DNA of 64,000 bases from Lysobacter sp. cf310. GTDB lineage: Bacteria > Pseudomonadota > Gammaproteobacteria > Xanthomonadales > Xanthomonadaceae. The DNA lies in NCBI RefSeq assembly GCF_900114355.1, contig NZ_FOSS01000001.1, positions 1 through 64,000 of the forward strand, in the 5' to 3' direction. A program made the translations under genes and the position numbers. Below, in pieces: positions 16,917-25,798 of this stretch. Each line of letters begins with the position of its first letter. Position 1 is the stretch's first letter. The notes under the pieces are model-generated. The model had not been told where the DNA came from, did no database searches, and saw only the letters and a list, made by a program, of their open reading frames with translations.

Positions 16917-18038
16917 CTAGCCCATCGCCTTGCGATGCTCGGGCTGCTCGGCCGTCTGCGCAGCCGCCAGCTGGGTCTGGGCCTGCGGGTTGGCCTGAGC
17001 ATGCACCGCGACGCTCGCGGCGTCCTGCTCGCGCACCCCGCGCGCCTGGTTCTCGCTGACCATCGCGTAGTTCGGGCCGGTCGGACCCTTGCTGCCGTCG
17101 AACACGAACAGGTTGCGGTCCGGCTGGCCGTTGGCGTCGACCACGGCGTTGCCGGGCTGGATGCCGGTCACCGTGTCGAAACCTTTGAGCTTCGCGCCCG
17201 CGTACAAGTTGGCCGCCACCTGATCGTCGGCCATGCCGTGCGTGCGCATCGCCGCGACCACCTGCCCGTACATCGGGTCCTCGCGCATGCGCGCGACGTT
17301 CGGATCCAGCGCGGCCAGCGCGGTGCGCTCGCCGGGCGTCGCCTCGGGCGAATTCAGGCTGACCCGGCTGTCGGTGGACACCGCGCCCGGCGTCGGCAGC
17401 TTGGGGCCGATCACGTCGTCCGGCGACAGGCCGTGCTGGCCCACGCGCACGCGGTCGCTCCATTCCATGTTGCCGCCGCTGTTCATCACCACCAGCTTGC
17501 CCTGATCCAGCTGCTGCCCGATCAAGTTGGCCAGTTCCTGCGGCGTCGCATTGCGATTGGCCGCACCGATCTGGTTGCCGATGGAGTTGTTGTACAGGTC
17601 CATCGCCTCGCGGTTGGCCCAGTTGCCGGGCAGGCCCTCGTGCGCGGTGGTGAAGGCCTTGCCCCAGTCCGGGCCGTACTCCTGCGCCAGTCGCGCGCTC
17701 CAGTACGCATGCCGGAAGGCATCGCGATGGCCGTCGTTGCCCTGCCATTCGCGCGCGCGATCGGCGGGGACGCCGGCCGGCACCGGATTGTCGGGGAAGC
17801 GCCGCTCGCCCTCGGCGAAAGCTTCGCGGGCGATGTCGCGGAACCCGCTCAGGCCGACCAGCCCGCGATCGCGGGTCAGGCGATCGAGCAAGGCGCCCTC
17901 GGTCTTGGTCATCTCGCGCCCGTCGGTGAACGGGATATCGATCGCGCCGAACGCGCGCGGACGGTAGGTGATGACCTCGTCGTCGGCGACCTGGTAGTTG
18001 GTCCGGATGTCGTTGAGGTTGGGACGTGGATCCGACAT
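16917..18038 (-). CDS. Probable X-T4SS effector (X-Tfe) with C-terminal XVIPCD-like region
   Basis: A 373-residue protein without a signal peptide; AGGAG precedes the ATG. Residues 100-155 form a conserved block, HRDAFRHAYWSARLA (H104, D106, H110), then TTAHE (H133, E134), E144 and D147 in NREAMDLYNNSIGN. This spacing resembles the DUF6973 family and looks like a metal or hydrolase centre; its activity is unknown to me. Residues 255-373 (the MADDQVAANLYAGAK helix, NLFVFDG, and a Gln/Ala-rich tail) resemble the XVIPCD secretion signal that directs effectors to the antibacterial type IV secretion system of Xanthomonadaceae. A lipoprotein gene lies 69 bases upstream on the same strand, the usual place for the cognate immunity gene. 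XVIPCD and DUF6973 calls are from memory of the patterns and need a profile search. Confidence 0.7.
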   Translation of the reverse strand: MSDPRPNLNDIRTNYQVADDEVITYRPRAFGAIDIPFTDGREMTKTEGALLDRLTRDRGLVGLSGFRDIAREAFAEGERRFPDNPVPAGVPADRAREWQGNDGHRDAFRHAYWSARLAQEYGPDWGKAFTTAHEGLPGNWANREAMDLYNNSIGNQIGAANRNATPQELANLIGQQLDQGKLVVMNSGGNMEWSDRVRVGQHGLSPDDVIGPKLPTPGAVSTDSRVSLNSPEATPGERTALAALDPNVARMREDPMYGQVVAAMRTHGMADDQVAANLYAGAKLKGFDTVTGIQPGNAVVDANGQPDRNLFVFDGSKGPTGPNYAMVSENQARGVREQDAASVAVHAQANPQAQTQLAAAQTAEQPEHRKAMG

Positions 18039-18107
18039 CGCGCTCTCCTTTTCGCTTGCCTTCGTTCGTTGCCGCGCGACGCTGACAGCGGTCGGCGGCA
18101 GCTCGCC

Positions 18108-18497
18108 TTATCTGCGCGCCCAGCGGCGCGATGCGACGCGCCCGTCCTGGTAGCGGATCTCGTAATACTCTTCGTCGATGCCGGCGTCGGAGACGCCCAA
18201 CTCGTAGATGTCGACGCCGGTCGCGGTGTTGCTGGCGTCGGGGTCGCCCAACACCATGATCACTTCGTCGCGCGTCATGCCGTCGGTGATCGCCTTCGCC
18301 AGCGCGGGCACCATCGAGCCGCGTCGGTTGTCCAACGGCTTCGCGCCGCGTTGCGATTTCCAGGCAGCCGAATCGAAGGTCGCAGTCTCGTGCATGGCGC
18401 AGGCCGTCAGTAGGAGGGGGATCAACAGAACGCTTACCCGCACGCGCTGCAGCGCGCGCCGGGCCGTAGCCCCAAAGATGATCGATTGCTTGCGCAT
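18108..18497 (-). CDS. Lipoprotein with SmpA/OmlA-like motif, probable X-Tfi immunity partner
   Basis: The ATG at 18497 (MRKQSIIFGATARR) follows AGGGA and opens a lipoprotein signal ending LLLTAC; longer in-frame starts lack a ribosome-binding site. The 129-residue product has a DGMTRDEVIMVLGDPD segment like the helix-loop of the SmpA/OmlA (BamE) fold, followed by a Tyr/Asp-rich strand region. BamE itself is essential for outer-membrane assembly, but this protein lacks most BamE features and lies directly upstream of the effector gene, as X-Tfi lipoproteins do. The start gives a mature periplasmic lipoprotein, fitting immunity against a periplasm-acting effector. Immunity is inferred from context. 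Confidence 0.7.
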   Translation of the reverse strand: MRKQSIIFGATARRALQRVRVSVLLIPLLLTACAMHETATFDSAAWKSQRGAKPLDNRRGSMVPALAKAITDGMTRDEVIMVLGDPDASNTATGVDIYELGVSDAGIDEEYYEIRYQDGRVASRRWARR

Positions 18498-18767
18498 GAA
18501 CCGTCCCTGGAGATGATTGGCGTCCGGACGGCAAGAGCCTAGCATGGCGGTACTAGGCCGTCGTGAAAGCGGAAAACCTGCACGTTTACCGCGATTTCGA
18601 CGCCAATCCTGGGTTGCGACCGCATCCGCGGCATGGGCATGGCTTGACCCGGCATCGAACCAGGACCGTCGCATGAAGCCCTGTCTGCTTGCCCTTTTCC
18701 CGGTCGGGTTTTGCGCCGCCTCCGGCCGCCAGGCCGTCGGCTAGGCTCGGATGCCCCGCGGTCGACG

Positions 18768-19085
18768 CTAGGTGCGTTCGCGCCTAAGGCAGTAGCGCAG
18801 ATCGCGCACCAGGGTGAACACCATCGCCAGCGCCAACAACAGGTGCAAGGCTCCGATCACCACCGTGCCCCAAGGGGCAGCCCATACGTCCACCAGCGCC
18901 GCCGCGCCCCAGAAGCCCAGCGGGAACAATGGCAGCACCGGCACCACGCTGACCCCGCCCCGCTGTTCCTTGGCGACGCCCTCACGGGCTTCCTTGGCGC
19001 GCAACTCGGCGACGGCCGCGAACGCCCAAAGCGACCAGACCGCGAACAGCAGCACCGGTAGCCACCAGTAAGGGATCGTGATCAT
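18768..19085 (-). CDS. Small membrane protein, 105 aa, unknown function
   Basis: Three likely membrane helices: about residues 4-25 (IPYWWLPVLLFAVWSLWAF), 45-66 (VVPVLPLFPLGFWGAAALVD) and 72-93 (TVVIGALHLLLALAMVFTLV), with a charged loop between the first two and an Arg-rich end. No enzyme motif. It lies on the same strand as the two-component genes, 282 bases downstream of the regulator stop. Not recognised. Confidence 0.6.
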   Translation of the reverse strand: MITIPYWWLPVLLFAVWSLWAFAAVAELRAKEAREGVAKEQRGGVSVVPVLPLFPLGFWGAAALVDVWAAPWGTVVIGALHLLLALAMVFTLVRDLRYCLRRERT

Positions 19086-19367
19086 AAGGCCGGCGCCATC
19101 GCGAATGCCCCGCTACGCGCTGGGGCGTCCGCGCATCGTAGCGCCCGCCACCCAGCGAGACCATCGACCGGCTTACGGTTCGGCGGCGCGCAGCGCCGGC
19201 AGGCCGTACGTGCTTCGCCGCTCGCGACATGGACGTGCGCGGTCGAGGCTGATCGACGCGCCCAGCCTTGTCGCACACCGGTTCGGGCGTCGGACTCAAC
19301 TAGCGAAGCATGCAGGCTCGGCCTGTCGGTCGAAAGAGGCCAGCGTGTGTAGCGCCCTGTCGCGCCC

Positions 19368-20069
19368 TCATTCAAGCGCGAGCTCGCTGCGCAACGCCCC
19401 TACATAGACGCGCCCCACCGGCAGCTCCGCACCGTCGCCCAGCACCAGCCAGTAACGACTGCCCGAGCCGGCATGCAGGGTGCGGACATGGCGCAGGTTG
19501 ACCAGATAGGAGCGGTGGCAGCGCACGAAATCAGGCGGCAGCACGCCGGTCAGGCCGGCCAGGGATTTGTCGTGCAATTCGCTGCGGCCGTCGCGCATGC
19601 GCAATTCGCTGTAGTCGCCGTCCGCGCGGATCCACACCACGTCGGCCAGTTCGACCAGCGCCGTGCCTTGGGCGCGCCAGATGCCAAGGTAACGGGCCCG
19701 GCCGGAGCGATAACGGCCGACATCGAGCAGGCGCTCGAGGGCCTGGCCGAGGCGTTCGCGCGAGAACGGTTTGGGGACGAAATCCAGCACGCCATGCTCG
19801 AAGGCCTGCAGCGCGCGTTCGCGATGGGCCGAGACCACAACGCAGTGGTAGCGCCCGGATACCGCACGCCGCAGCAGTTCGAAACCGTCCTCGCCCTCAA
19901 GGTTCAGATCCAGCAAGATGCCGTCGTAGACGCTGCGCTGGAGTCTGTCCCCGGCCGATTCCAGGTCCGCCACCGCATCGAAACGCGCACGCGCGCCGGC
20001 CAGCTCCGTGCTCAGGCGCAACAGACGCTGGCGCACCAGCGGTTCGTCCTCGACGATCAGGATGCGCAT
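19368..20069 (-). CDS. LytTR-family response regulator
   Basis: A 233-residue two-domain regulator. The receiver domain has acidic residues in IVEDEP at 5-10, the phospho-acceptor D54 in LLDLN, and K100 in VPKP. The C-terminal LytTR DNA-binding domain starts near residue 130 and carries the diagnostic RCHRSYLVNL. The start overlaps the end of the histidine kinase gene by 13 bases, so the two are translationally coupled and form one system. LytTR regulators in this family often control cell-surface, exoprotease or transporter genes; the divergent peptidase gene is a natural candidate target. Confidence 0.93.
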   Translation of the reverse strand: MRILIVEDEPLVRQRLLRLSTELAGARARFDAVADLESAGDRLQRSVYDGILLDLNLEGEDGFELLRRAVSGRYHCVVVSAHRERALQAFEHGVLDFVPKPFSRERLGQALERLLDVGRYRSGRARYLGIWRAQGTALVELADVVWIRADGDYSELRMRDGRSELHDKSLAGLTGVLPPDFVRCHRSYLVNLRHVRTLHAGSGSRYWLVLGDGAELPVGRVYVGALRSELALE

Positions 20070-21769
20070 GTCAGCTCGATCCGACCGCACCAATCGGCGC
20101 CATCGACGCCCTGGACGAAGCGCCAGCCGTCGGGATAGGCGGTAGCCAGGCTGGCCTCGATATAGCGCGTGCCGGTGCCGCGACCGCGGTGCGGCGCCGA
20201 TCCGCGAGCGCTGCGCAATTCCAGGGTCCAGCGATCGTTGTCGCGACGTACGCGCAATCGGAACGGATGCTGCGCGCAGGCCCCGGTGCCGGCGTGGGTC
20301 AGCGCATTCTCGATCTGGGCATGGAGGATGCCCGGCGGCAACGACAAGCGGGTGTCGTCGGCCTCGACCTGGAGCGACAGCGGGTGATCGGAGGCCAGGC
20401 CGACGATGTCCAGGTGGCTGCGACACAAAGCCAATTCGTCCTCCAGCGAAACGCTTTGGCGGGTGCTGCTGTCGCGCAGGCGGTCGAACTGCTCGGCCAG
20501 CGACTCGACCAGACGGCTGGCGCGCGGCGGCGCCTGCTCGATCAACTCCTGTAGGCAGGTCAAGGTGTTCATGAGCCAGTGCGGATGGATGCCCCGCTGC
20601 AACAGCTGCAAGGAGAGCTGGGCGCGCTCTTCGCGCAGCTTCGCGTTGTGGCGATCCAAGGCACGCAGGTGCGCGGCGTGGCGCAAGAGCAGGAAGCCCA
20701 TCAGTATCGCCAGCAACAGGAAATACGGACCGTCGAGGAAAGCGCTGTGCGCGACCGCCATCGCCAAAGCCCCGGCAAGCACCAGCGCCAGGATCGGCCC
20801 ACGTTCCTCCTGCGCGCCCTGGACGCGCAGCAGCAAGCCCGCCGAGGCGAGCAGGCTCAACAGCAGTACCGCAGCGGAGCGCGCATCGAAGCCGGGCATG
20901 AACGCCGCGACCGCCACCAGCGTCGCCGGATAGGCGATGCGCACGCCCATGGGCACGGACAGGCCGAAGTGGCGCGCCAGGTAGGCCGGCAGCAACATCG
21001 CCGCTGCCATGTGCAAACCCAGCAGAACGAACAGGCGCGGGCCGTGCCACGGATAGGCATAGCCCACCAGCGCGCGCCAGCCCTCGACCATAGGCAAGGC
21101 CAGTCCGACGGCGCAGAGCGCGAGCAGCAGCCGAGCGCCGGGCCTGCGCCGACGGCCGCGCTGGACCGCCAGGAAATACAGATACGCCGCCGCGAGCGCA
21201 CCGGTGGCGAAGGCGGCAATCAGCCACGGCAGCATGGCCTGGCCGTAGAGCAGCTCAGCGGGAGCCACCACGGCAAAGGCATCGGCACTGAGCAGCCGCA
21301 GGCCTTGATGCTGACTGGAAGCGAGCACGACCAGCTCGTCCGTGCCGGCGCCGGCCGATGGCGGCAGCACGCGCACGATGTCGAGCCGGCCCGGCCGCTC
21401 CTCCGCGACGGTGCGGCCGACGATGCCGTTGCCGGCCAACGGCCGCCCGTTCCAGTAGAGCCGGCTGGCGCCGCGCAGCGAAAAGCGCAACGCGCGGTCG
21501 GCACCGCCCTGCACCGCGGGTGCGGTCGATCGCCAGCGCAGCCAATAGGGGTCGCGCCAACCCGCGAGGACGCGTTGATCGAGCGGACGCCAATCCGCGT
21601 CGGCCGGCGGGCGCTGCGGTAGTTCGCCGTCCGCCGACATCGTCGCGGGCGCCATTTCTCCGGCCAGGATCTGCACCGTCTTCATGTCGGGCTTCGCAAC
21701 GACCAGCCACGCGGCGACGGCGGCGAGCCACACGACGAGTACGGCCAAGGTGGTGCGCGAGATCTGCAT
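20057..21769 (-). CDS. LytS-type sensor histidine kinase with 7TM sensor
   Basis: A 570-residue membrane kinase. An N-terminal helix (residues 7-25) anchors a periplasmic domain of about 150 residues that has a beta-sandwich look (LRFSLRGASRLYWNGRPL), followed by about seven closely packed membrane helices from 175 to 365, the arrangement of 7TMR-DISM receptors. The cytoplasmic part has the His_kinase (PF06580) signature GIHPHWLMNTL with phospho-accepting His397, and an ATP-binding N box in LPPGILHAQIENALTHA. The G boxes at the end are short. It is followed, overlapping, by the LytTR regulator and is divergent from the S33 peptidase gene. The ligand is unknown. Confidence 0.9.
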   Translation of the reverse strand: MQISRTTLAVLVVWLAAVAAWLVVAKPDMKTVQILAGEMAPATMSADGELPQRPPADADWRPLDQRVLAGWRDPYWLRWRSTAPAVQGGADRALRFSLRGASRLYWNGRPLAGNGIVGRTVAEERPGRLDIVRVLPPSAGAGTDELVVLASSQHQGLRLLSADAFAVVAPAELLYGQAMLPWLIAAFATGALAAAYLYFLAVQRGRRRRPGARLLLALCAVGLALPMVEGWRALVGYAYPWHGPRLFVLLGLHMAAAMLLPAYLARHFGLSVPMGVRIAYPATLVAVAAFMPGFDARSAAVLLLSLLASAGLLLRVQGAQEERGPILALVLAGALAMAVAHSAFLDGPYFLLLAILMGFLLLRHAAHLRALDRHNAKLREERAQLSLQLLQRGIHPHWLMNTLTCLQELIEQAPPRASRLVESLAEQFDRLRDSSTRQSVSLEDELALCRSHLDIVGLASDHPLSLQVEADDTRLSLPPGILHAQIENALTHAGTGACAQHPFRLRVRRDNDRWTLELRSARGSAPHRGRGTGTRYIEASLATAYPDGWRFVQGVDGADWCGRIELTCAS

Positions 21770-21948
21770 GCCTCCATCTTATCGGCGGCACGGAGACACT
21801 GGACAGCCGTTTGGAGCTGTTCGGCGGACCGGCGCGGCCTGGCCGCGGCGTCGAAGCGGATGCTGATCCCGTGGCGAAGGCCGTTCCTGCTCTTCCAGAG
21901 ACGGGAGCCCTCGTCCACGTCCAGATCCTCTCCCAATCGGAGCTCGCC

Positions 21949-23445
21949 ATGTTCGGAAAATCGCTATTCGTTGTCGGCAATCGCGGTACGCCCCCGCATC
22001 GGGCCGGACGCCTGGCGGCGATGTGTATCGCACTGGCCTGCGCAGCACCGGCACTGGCCCGCGATGCGCAGGCGCCGCTGGTGTTCAAGCCCTATGCGAT
22101 GGAGACCAAGGGCAATGGCACGATCGCGACCGAGGAAGCCTTCCTGGAGGTGCCGCGTAGACACAGCCAACCCGACGGGCCGCGCATCCGTCTGCGCGTG
22201 GTGCGCCTGCCCGCAACCGGCGGAGACGGTCGCAGCGCGCCCGTGGTCTACCTGGCCGGTGGCCCGGGCGGCTCCGGTTTCGGGACGGCGCTCGGGCCGC
22301 GCTGGCCGGTGTTCGACCGCATCCGGCGCGAGACCGATGTGCTGCTGCTCGACCAGCGCGGCACGGACTTTTCGGACATGCCGCCGGAATGCTCGCACGC
22401 GCATCGCTTCGACGACGACAAACCGCTGCAGCGCGAGGCCGCGCTGGTGGCGCTGCGCGCAACCGCGGTCAGCTGCATCGCCGAATGGCGAAAGGGCGGC
22501 GTCGACCTGGCCGCCTATACCACGGCCGAAAGCGCCGACGACATCGAGTCCCTGAGGCGTGCGATGGGCCTGAAGCGCGTCAGCCTATGGGGAATGAGCT
22601 ATGGCACGCATCTGGCGTTGGCCACCGTGCGCCGGCATGGCACGAGCGTCGAGCGTGTGGTGCTGATGGGCTCCGAGGGCCCTGACGATACGATCAAGCT
22701 GCCATTGGCCGCGGATGCCTTGTTGGCGGATCTGGCCGTGATCGCCAAGAAGGACGGCTTCGACGATCTGCAAGGATCGGCCCGACGCGTGCTGGAAACG
22801 CTGCGCCGTCAACCGGCCCGGGGCAGCAGCCCCAAGCACGGCGGCCGAAAGGTCACCATCGGCGAGTACGACGCGAAGCTGGCGATCGCCATTGCGCTGG
22901 GCCGGCGCTCCACCCAGCGAATGCTGCCGCTGATGCTGCGCGAAGCCGAAGCAGGCGACTATGACCTGCTGGCGAGCTTCGTCCTGATGGTGCGCGAGGA
23001 GCTGGGCGGATTTCGCGCCATGCCGTTGGCGATGGATGTGGCATCCGGTCAGAGTCCCCAGCGCCGCGCCCTGGCCGAGGCGCAGGCGCGCGAAAGCATG
23101 CTCGGCGACGCCTTGAACTTCCCGTTCCCGGACCTCGCCGACGGCCTCGGACTCGTCGATCTGGGGGAGGCATTCCGCGCACCGCTGCGCAGCGACGTAC
23201 CTGTGCTTTTCGTCAGCGGCACGCTGGACGGGCGCACACCGCACGCCAACGCGCAGGCGCTGCTGCCTGGTTTCAGCCAGGGCAAGGAACTGCTGGTTCG
23301 CGGCGCCAGCCATGACAACGAGCTGTGGCTGGGCAACGCGGGCATTGCCGAGAGCATCGCCAACTTCCTCGCCGGGCGATCGGTCGCCGCTGAAGCGCTG
23401 GACGTACCGTTGCCGGTGTTCGTCACCAGCAAGTCCGAGCTGTAA
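21949..23445 (+). CDS. Secreted alpha/beta-hydrolase, S33 (proline iminopeptidase/TAP-like) family
   Basis: The ATG at 21949 follows GGAG and gives a signal peptide (hydrophobic core AAMCIALACAAPALA, cleavage near residue 36). The mature enzyme is an S33 alpha/beta-hydrolase: oxyanion loop GGPGGSG at 104-110, nucleophile S217 in GMSYG, acid D427 in SGTLDGRTP and H455 in ASHDN, with a large lid between residues 230 and 400. Members remove N-terminal residues from peptides or hydrolyse esters in the periplasm or medium. It is divergent from the LytS/LytTR genes with a 179-base shared promoter region, so regulation by that pair is plausible. Exact substrate cannot be read from sequence. Confidence 0.9.
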   Translation: MFGKSLFVVGNRGTPPHRAGRLAAMCIALACAAPALARDAQAPLVFKPYAMETKGNGTIATEEAFLEVPRRHSQPDGPRIRLRVVRLPATGGDGRSAPVVYLAGGPGGSGFGTALGPRWPVFDRIRRETDVLLLDQRGTDFSDMPPECSHAHRFDDDKPLQREAALVALRATAVSCIAEWRKGGVDLAAYTTAESADDIESLRRAMGLKRVSLWGMSYGTHLALATVRRHGTSVERVVLMGSEGPDDTIKLPLAADALLADLAVIAKKDGFDDLQGSARRVLETLRRQPARGSSPKHGGRKVTIGEYDAKLAIAIALGRRSTQRMLPLMLREAEAGDYDLLASFVLMVREELGGFRAMPLAMDVASGQSPQRRALAEAQARESMLGDALNFPFPDLADGLGLVDLGEAFRAPLRSDVPVLFVSGTLDGRTPHANAQALLPGFSQGKELLVRGASHDNELWLGNAGIAESIANFLAGRSVAAEALDVPLPVFVTSKSEL

Positions 23446-23611
23446 GCGTTCGAAGCGCCGCCGAGGCAGCCTGGCGGCGTTGAACGCACTCCAAAGCGAA
23501 GACGACGCGAATGCTGCTCAAGCGCTGTCCAGTCGGAATTCGCAATGGCTGCAGGAAGTCTCTGGCCCAGAGCGGACGTTTGCCCTCGGCCGCGCGTCCC
23601 GAACGGCGCCG

Positions 23612-24265
23612 TCAAGCGGCCGGCGGCGGGGCGGCATTCACCGCCCACTGCGCGGCGAACGCGCGCTGATAGGCGGGCCGCGCTTCGCCGCGGGCGACAT
23701 AGGCGGCCAGGCCCGGGAACTCGTCGAGCAAGCCCGACGGCCTCAGCCGCAGCAGCACCGACACCATCATCAAGTCGCCCGCGCTGAACGCGCCGTCGAG
23801 CCATTCGGCATCGCCCAGCCGCGCCGCCAGTTGCACCAGCCGGGCGCGGATACGGTCCATCACCAGCGGCAGCCGTTCCTGCGCCCAGGGCTTGTCGCCT
23901 TCCTGGAACTTGACGACGACGATGTCGAGGATCGGCGGTTCGACGGTATTGAGCGCGGCGAACATCCAGGCGATCGCGCGCGCCCGCGCATGGGCATCAT
24001 CCGGCAGCAGGCCGGGCCGGCTTTGGGCGAGATGCAGGACGATCGCACCGGTTTCGAACAAGACCAGGTCGTCCTCCTCCAAGGTGGGAATCTGGCCGAA
24101 GGGATGCAGGCGTAGGTGCGCGGGCTCCTTCATGTCACGGAACGACACCAGGCGAACGTCGTAAGGCTGCCCCACTTCCTCCAGCGCCCAGCGCACGCGC
24201 GTGTCGCGCGCCAAGCCCTTGCCCCCGTCGGGCGATCGTTCGAAGGCGGTAATGGTGATGGTCAT
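23612..24265 (-). CDS. Glutathione S-transferase family protein
   Basis: A 217-residue cytosolic GST; GGAG lies before the ATG at 24265. The N-terminal thioredoxin-like domain has the glutathione-contacting FGQIPTLEEDD and ETGAIVLHL, the cis-Pro and Glu-Thr motifs typical of GSTs. The all-helical C-terminal domain includes SAGDLMM, the N-capping-box Asp region. The first 20 residues, where the catalytic Ser/Tyr/Cys lies, show SPDGGKG, so the catalytic residue is uncertain. Convergent with the peptidase gene and divergent from the glyoxalase-fold gene. Confidence 0.9.
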   Translation of the reverse strand: MTITITAFERSPDGGKGLARDTRVRWALEEVGQPYDVRLVSFRDMKEPAHLRLHPFGQIPTLEEDDLVLFETGAIVLHLAQSRPGLLPDDAHARARAIAWMFAALNTVEPPILDIVVVKFQEGDKPWAQERLPLVMDRIRARLVQLAARLGDAEWLDGAFSAGDLMMVSVLLRLRPSGLLDEFPGLAAYVARGEARPAYQRAFAAQWAVNAAPPPAA

Positions 24266-24570
24266 CGGCGTGCTCCAGGTGGCAAGGGGGCGATTTGGCT
24301 GCTTACACCATGGCGACGAACAGGCGGACCCGAATTCGACATGAGCCCGGGAAGGATTTCGCACACATCGGCCCTCAGCTTCGACCTGGACCGCTCTCGC
24401 CCCGCGATAGTACGGCGAGGACGCCCGGGCGCCGGTGAGCGGCGACTCGGCCGTTGACCTTGAGTCTGAGCCGCTGGACTATCGATCCGTGCCCCGCCCC
24501 CATCGGCAATCGACGCCGGCGTCGCCCACCGTTCTTTCCGGCGCGATTCAACCCAGCTCCAGGAGACCTC
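24266..24570. other. Divergent intergenic region between GST and VOC genes
   Basis: About 305 bases. It must hold promoters for both flanking genes. I see no convincing -35/-10 pair, no hairpin with a U tract and no protein-like ORF. Confidence 0.3.
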
Positions 24571-25017
24571 ATGACCATCAAGCGCATGGACAACGTCGGC
24601 ATCGTGGTGGAAGACCTCGACGCCGCCATCGAGTTCTATACCGAACTGGGCCTGGAGCTCGAAGGGCGTGCCCCCATCGAAGGGGCTTGGGCGGACGGCG
24701 TCACCGGCCTGCGCGACATGCGCGTCGAGATGGCCATGATGCGCACGCCGGACGGCCATAGCCGGCTCGAACTCTCCCGATTCCTCGCGCCGCCCGTGGT
24801 CGCCGATCACCGCAACGCTCCGGTGAACGCCCTCGGCTATCTGCGCGTGATGTTCACCGTGGAGGATGTCGACGACACCCTCGCCCGGCTGCGCAAGCGC
24901 GGCGCGACGTTGGTCGGCGAAGTGGTCCGGTACCAGGACGTGTATCGGCTGTGCTACATCCGGGGGCCCGATGGCCTGCTTATCGGGCTTGCGCAAGAGC
25001 TAGGGCGGAAGGCCTGA
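24571..25017 (+). CDS. VOC (glyoxalase/bleomycin-resistance fold) protein
   Basis: A 148-residue protein with two beta-alpha-beta-beta-beta modules: MDNVGIVVEDLDAAIEFYTELGLELEG starts the first and ALGYLRVMFTVEDVDDTLARL the second. AGGAG precedes the ATG. The metal-ligand positions are partly kept (Glu in the RLELSRF strand). VOC proteins include glyoxalase I, extradiol dioxygenases and drug-binding proteins; this one is closest to the glyoxalase-like 'lyase' group and no substrate can be named. Transcribed alone. Confidence 0.88.
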   Translation: MTIKRMDNVGIVVEDLDAAIEFYTELGLELEGRAPIEGAWADGVTGLRDMRVEMAMMRTPDGHSRLELSRFLAPPVVADHRNAPVNALGYLRVMFTVEDVDDTLARLRKRGATLVGEVVRYQDVYRLCYIRGPDGLLIGLAQELGRKA

Positions 25018-25108
25018 GCCTCTCCCAGTATCCAGTGGGCTGACGGCTCTGGGCGGCCATATGTCCACAATAGCCACCTAAGAAATTAGGTGTCCCGGTC
25101 TTCCGCCC

Positions 25109-25462
25109 TCACCCTTCGATGCGATACGAGTAAAACCCCAACCCGATCGGCGTGTATGCCGGGTCCGAACCGGCGGGCGGCACCCACTGCGCATCGCGCG
25201 GCACGTATATGCCCTGCTCCGTTACGAAGAACGACGAGGTGGCGATGTACAGCCCATCGGCGGTGTTGTAGACGCGCTTGGGGTTCAGGCGCTGGAGGGC
25301 GTCCGGCCATTGCGCGGCAGGGATGTCCCGGCCCACGGGTGCGGCCTGCCGCAGCTCGGGGACTTCGATGATCAAGTCTTCCAGTTCGGCTGGGCTGGGC
25401 GTGCGCTGGCAGGCCGCCAAGCTGATGGCCAGCAGGAGGGCTAAGGCGAGGCGTTGGATCAT
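25109..25462 (-). CDS. Small lipoprotein, 117 aa, unknown function
   Basis: MIQRLALALLLAISLAAC is a clear lipoprotein signal with Cys18. The mature domain is about 100 residues, rich in Tyr, Pro and aromatic strands (SSFFVTEQGIYVPRDA, GLGFYSYRIEG). I chose the ATG at 25462; a GTG three codons upstream (25471) is an alternative. No domain recognised. It lies between a VOC gene and two small membrane-protein genes on the same strand and may be co-transcribed with them. Confidence 0.65.
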   Translation of the reverse strand: MIQRLALALLLAISLAACQRTPSPAELEDLIIEVPELRQAAPVGRDIPAAQWPDALQRLNPKRVYNTADGLYIATSSFFVTEQGIYVPRDAQWVPPAGSDPAYTPIGLGFYSYRIEG

Positions 25463-25496
25463 GGGAGTCACCGGATGGGTGCATCGGCGGGCGGGC

Positions 25497-25781
25497 TTAC
25501 CACCATTTGGCGATGCCGACGAACAGGTCGCTCGCCCAGCCGAACACGGTGGGCGCGAAGCGCGGGAAGACGAAGCTCAACAACGCGAAGGCGACGACGG
25601 CCACGCCGATGTGAGCGATGGACACGGACATCCCCGTGAATGGCGCGACCTGGCTGTTGAACAGCAGCCAGTACAACGCCGCCAGCGGCACCGAGAAGAA
25701 CAGCGAGCCGAATGCGGCGGCCAGGCGACCGCCCAGGGTGAGGTCAGGATCGGCCAGGGGACGTTGGCGTCGCGATTTCAT
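25497..25781 (-). CDS. Small membrane protein, 94 aa, unknown function
   Basis: Two membrane helices, about residues 20-42 (AAAFGSLFFSVPLAALYWLL) and 52-72 (SVSIAHIGVAVVAFALLSFV), after a basic start MKSRRQRP that favours a cytoplasmic N terminus. It lies 34 bases upstream of the small lipoprotein gene and 17 bases downstream of another small membrane gene, forming a probable three-gene operon of short envelope proteins. Confidence 0.6.
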   Translation of the reverse strand: MKSRRQRPLADPDLTLGGRLAAAFGSLFFSVPLAALYWLLFNSQVAPFTGMSVSIAHIGVAVVAFALLSFVFPRFAPTVFGWASDLFVGIAKWW

Positions 25782-25798
25782 CGACGGCTAGGCGGGGC

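Noticed and set aside
18108-18497. BamE
   Set aside because: Only one short SmpA-like motif is shared and the gene sits with an effector; true BamE context is absent.
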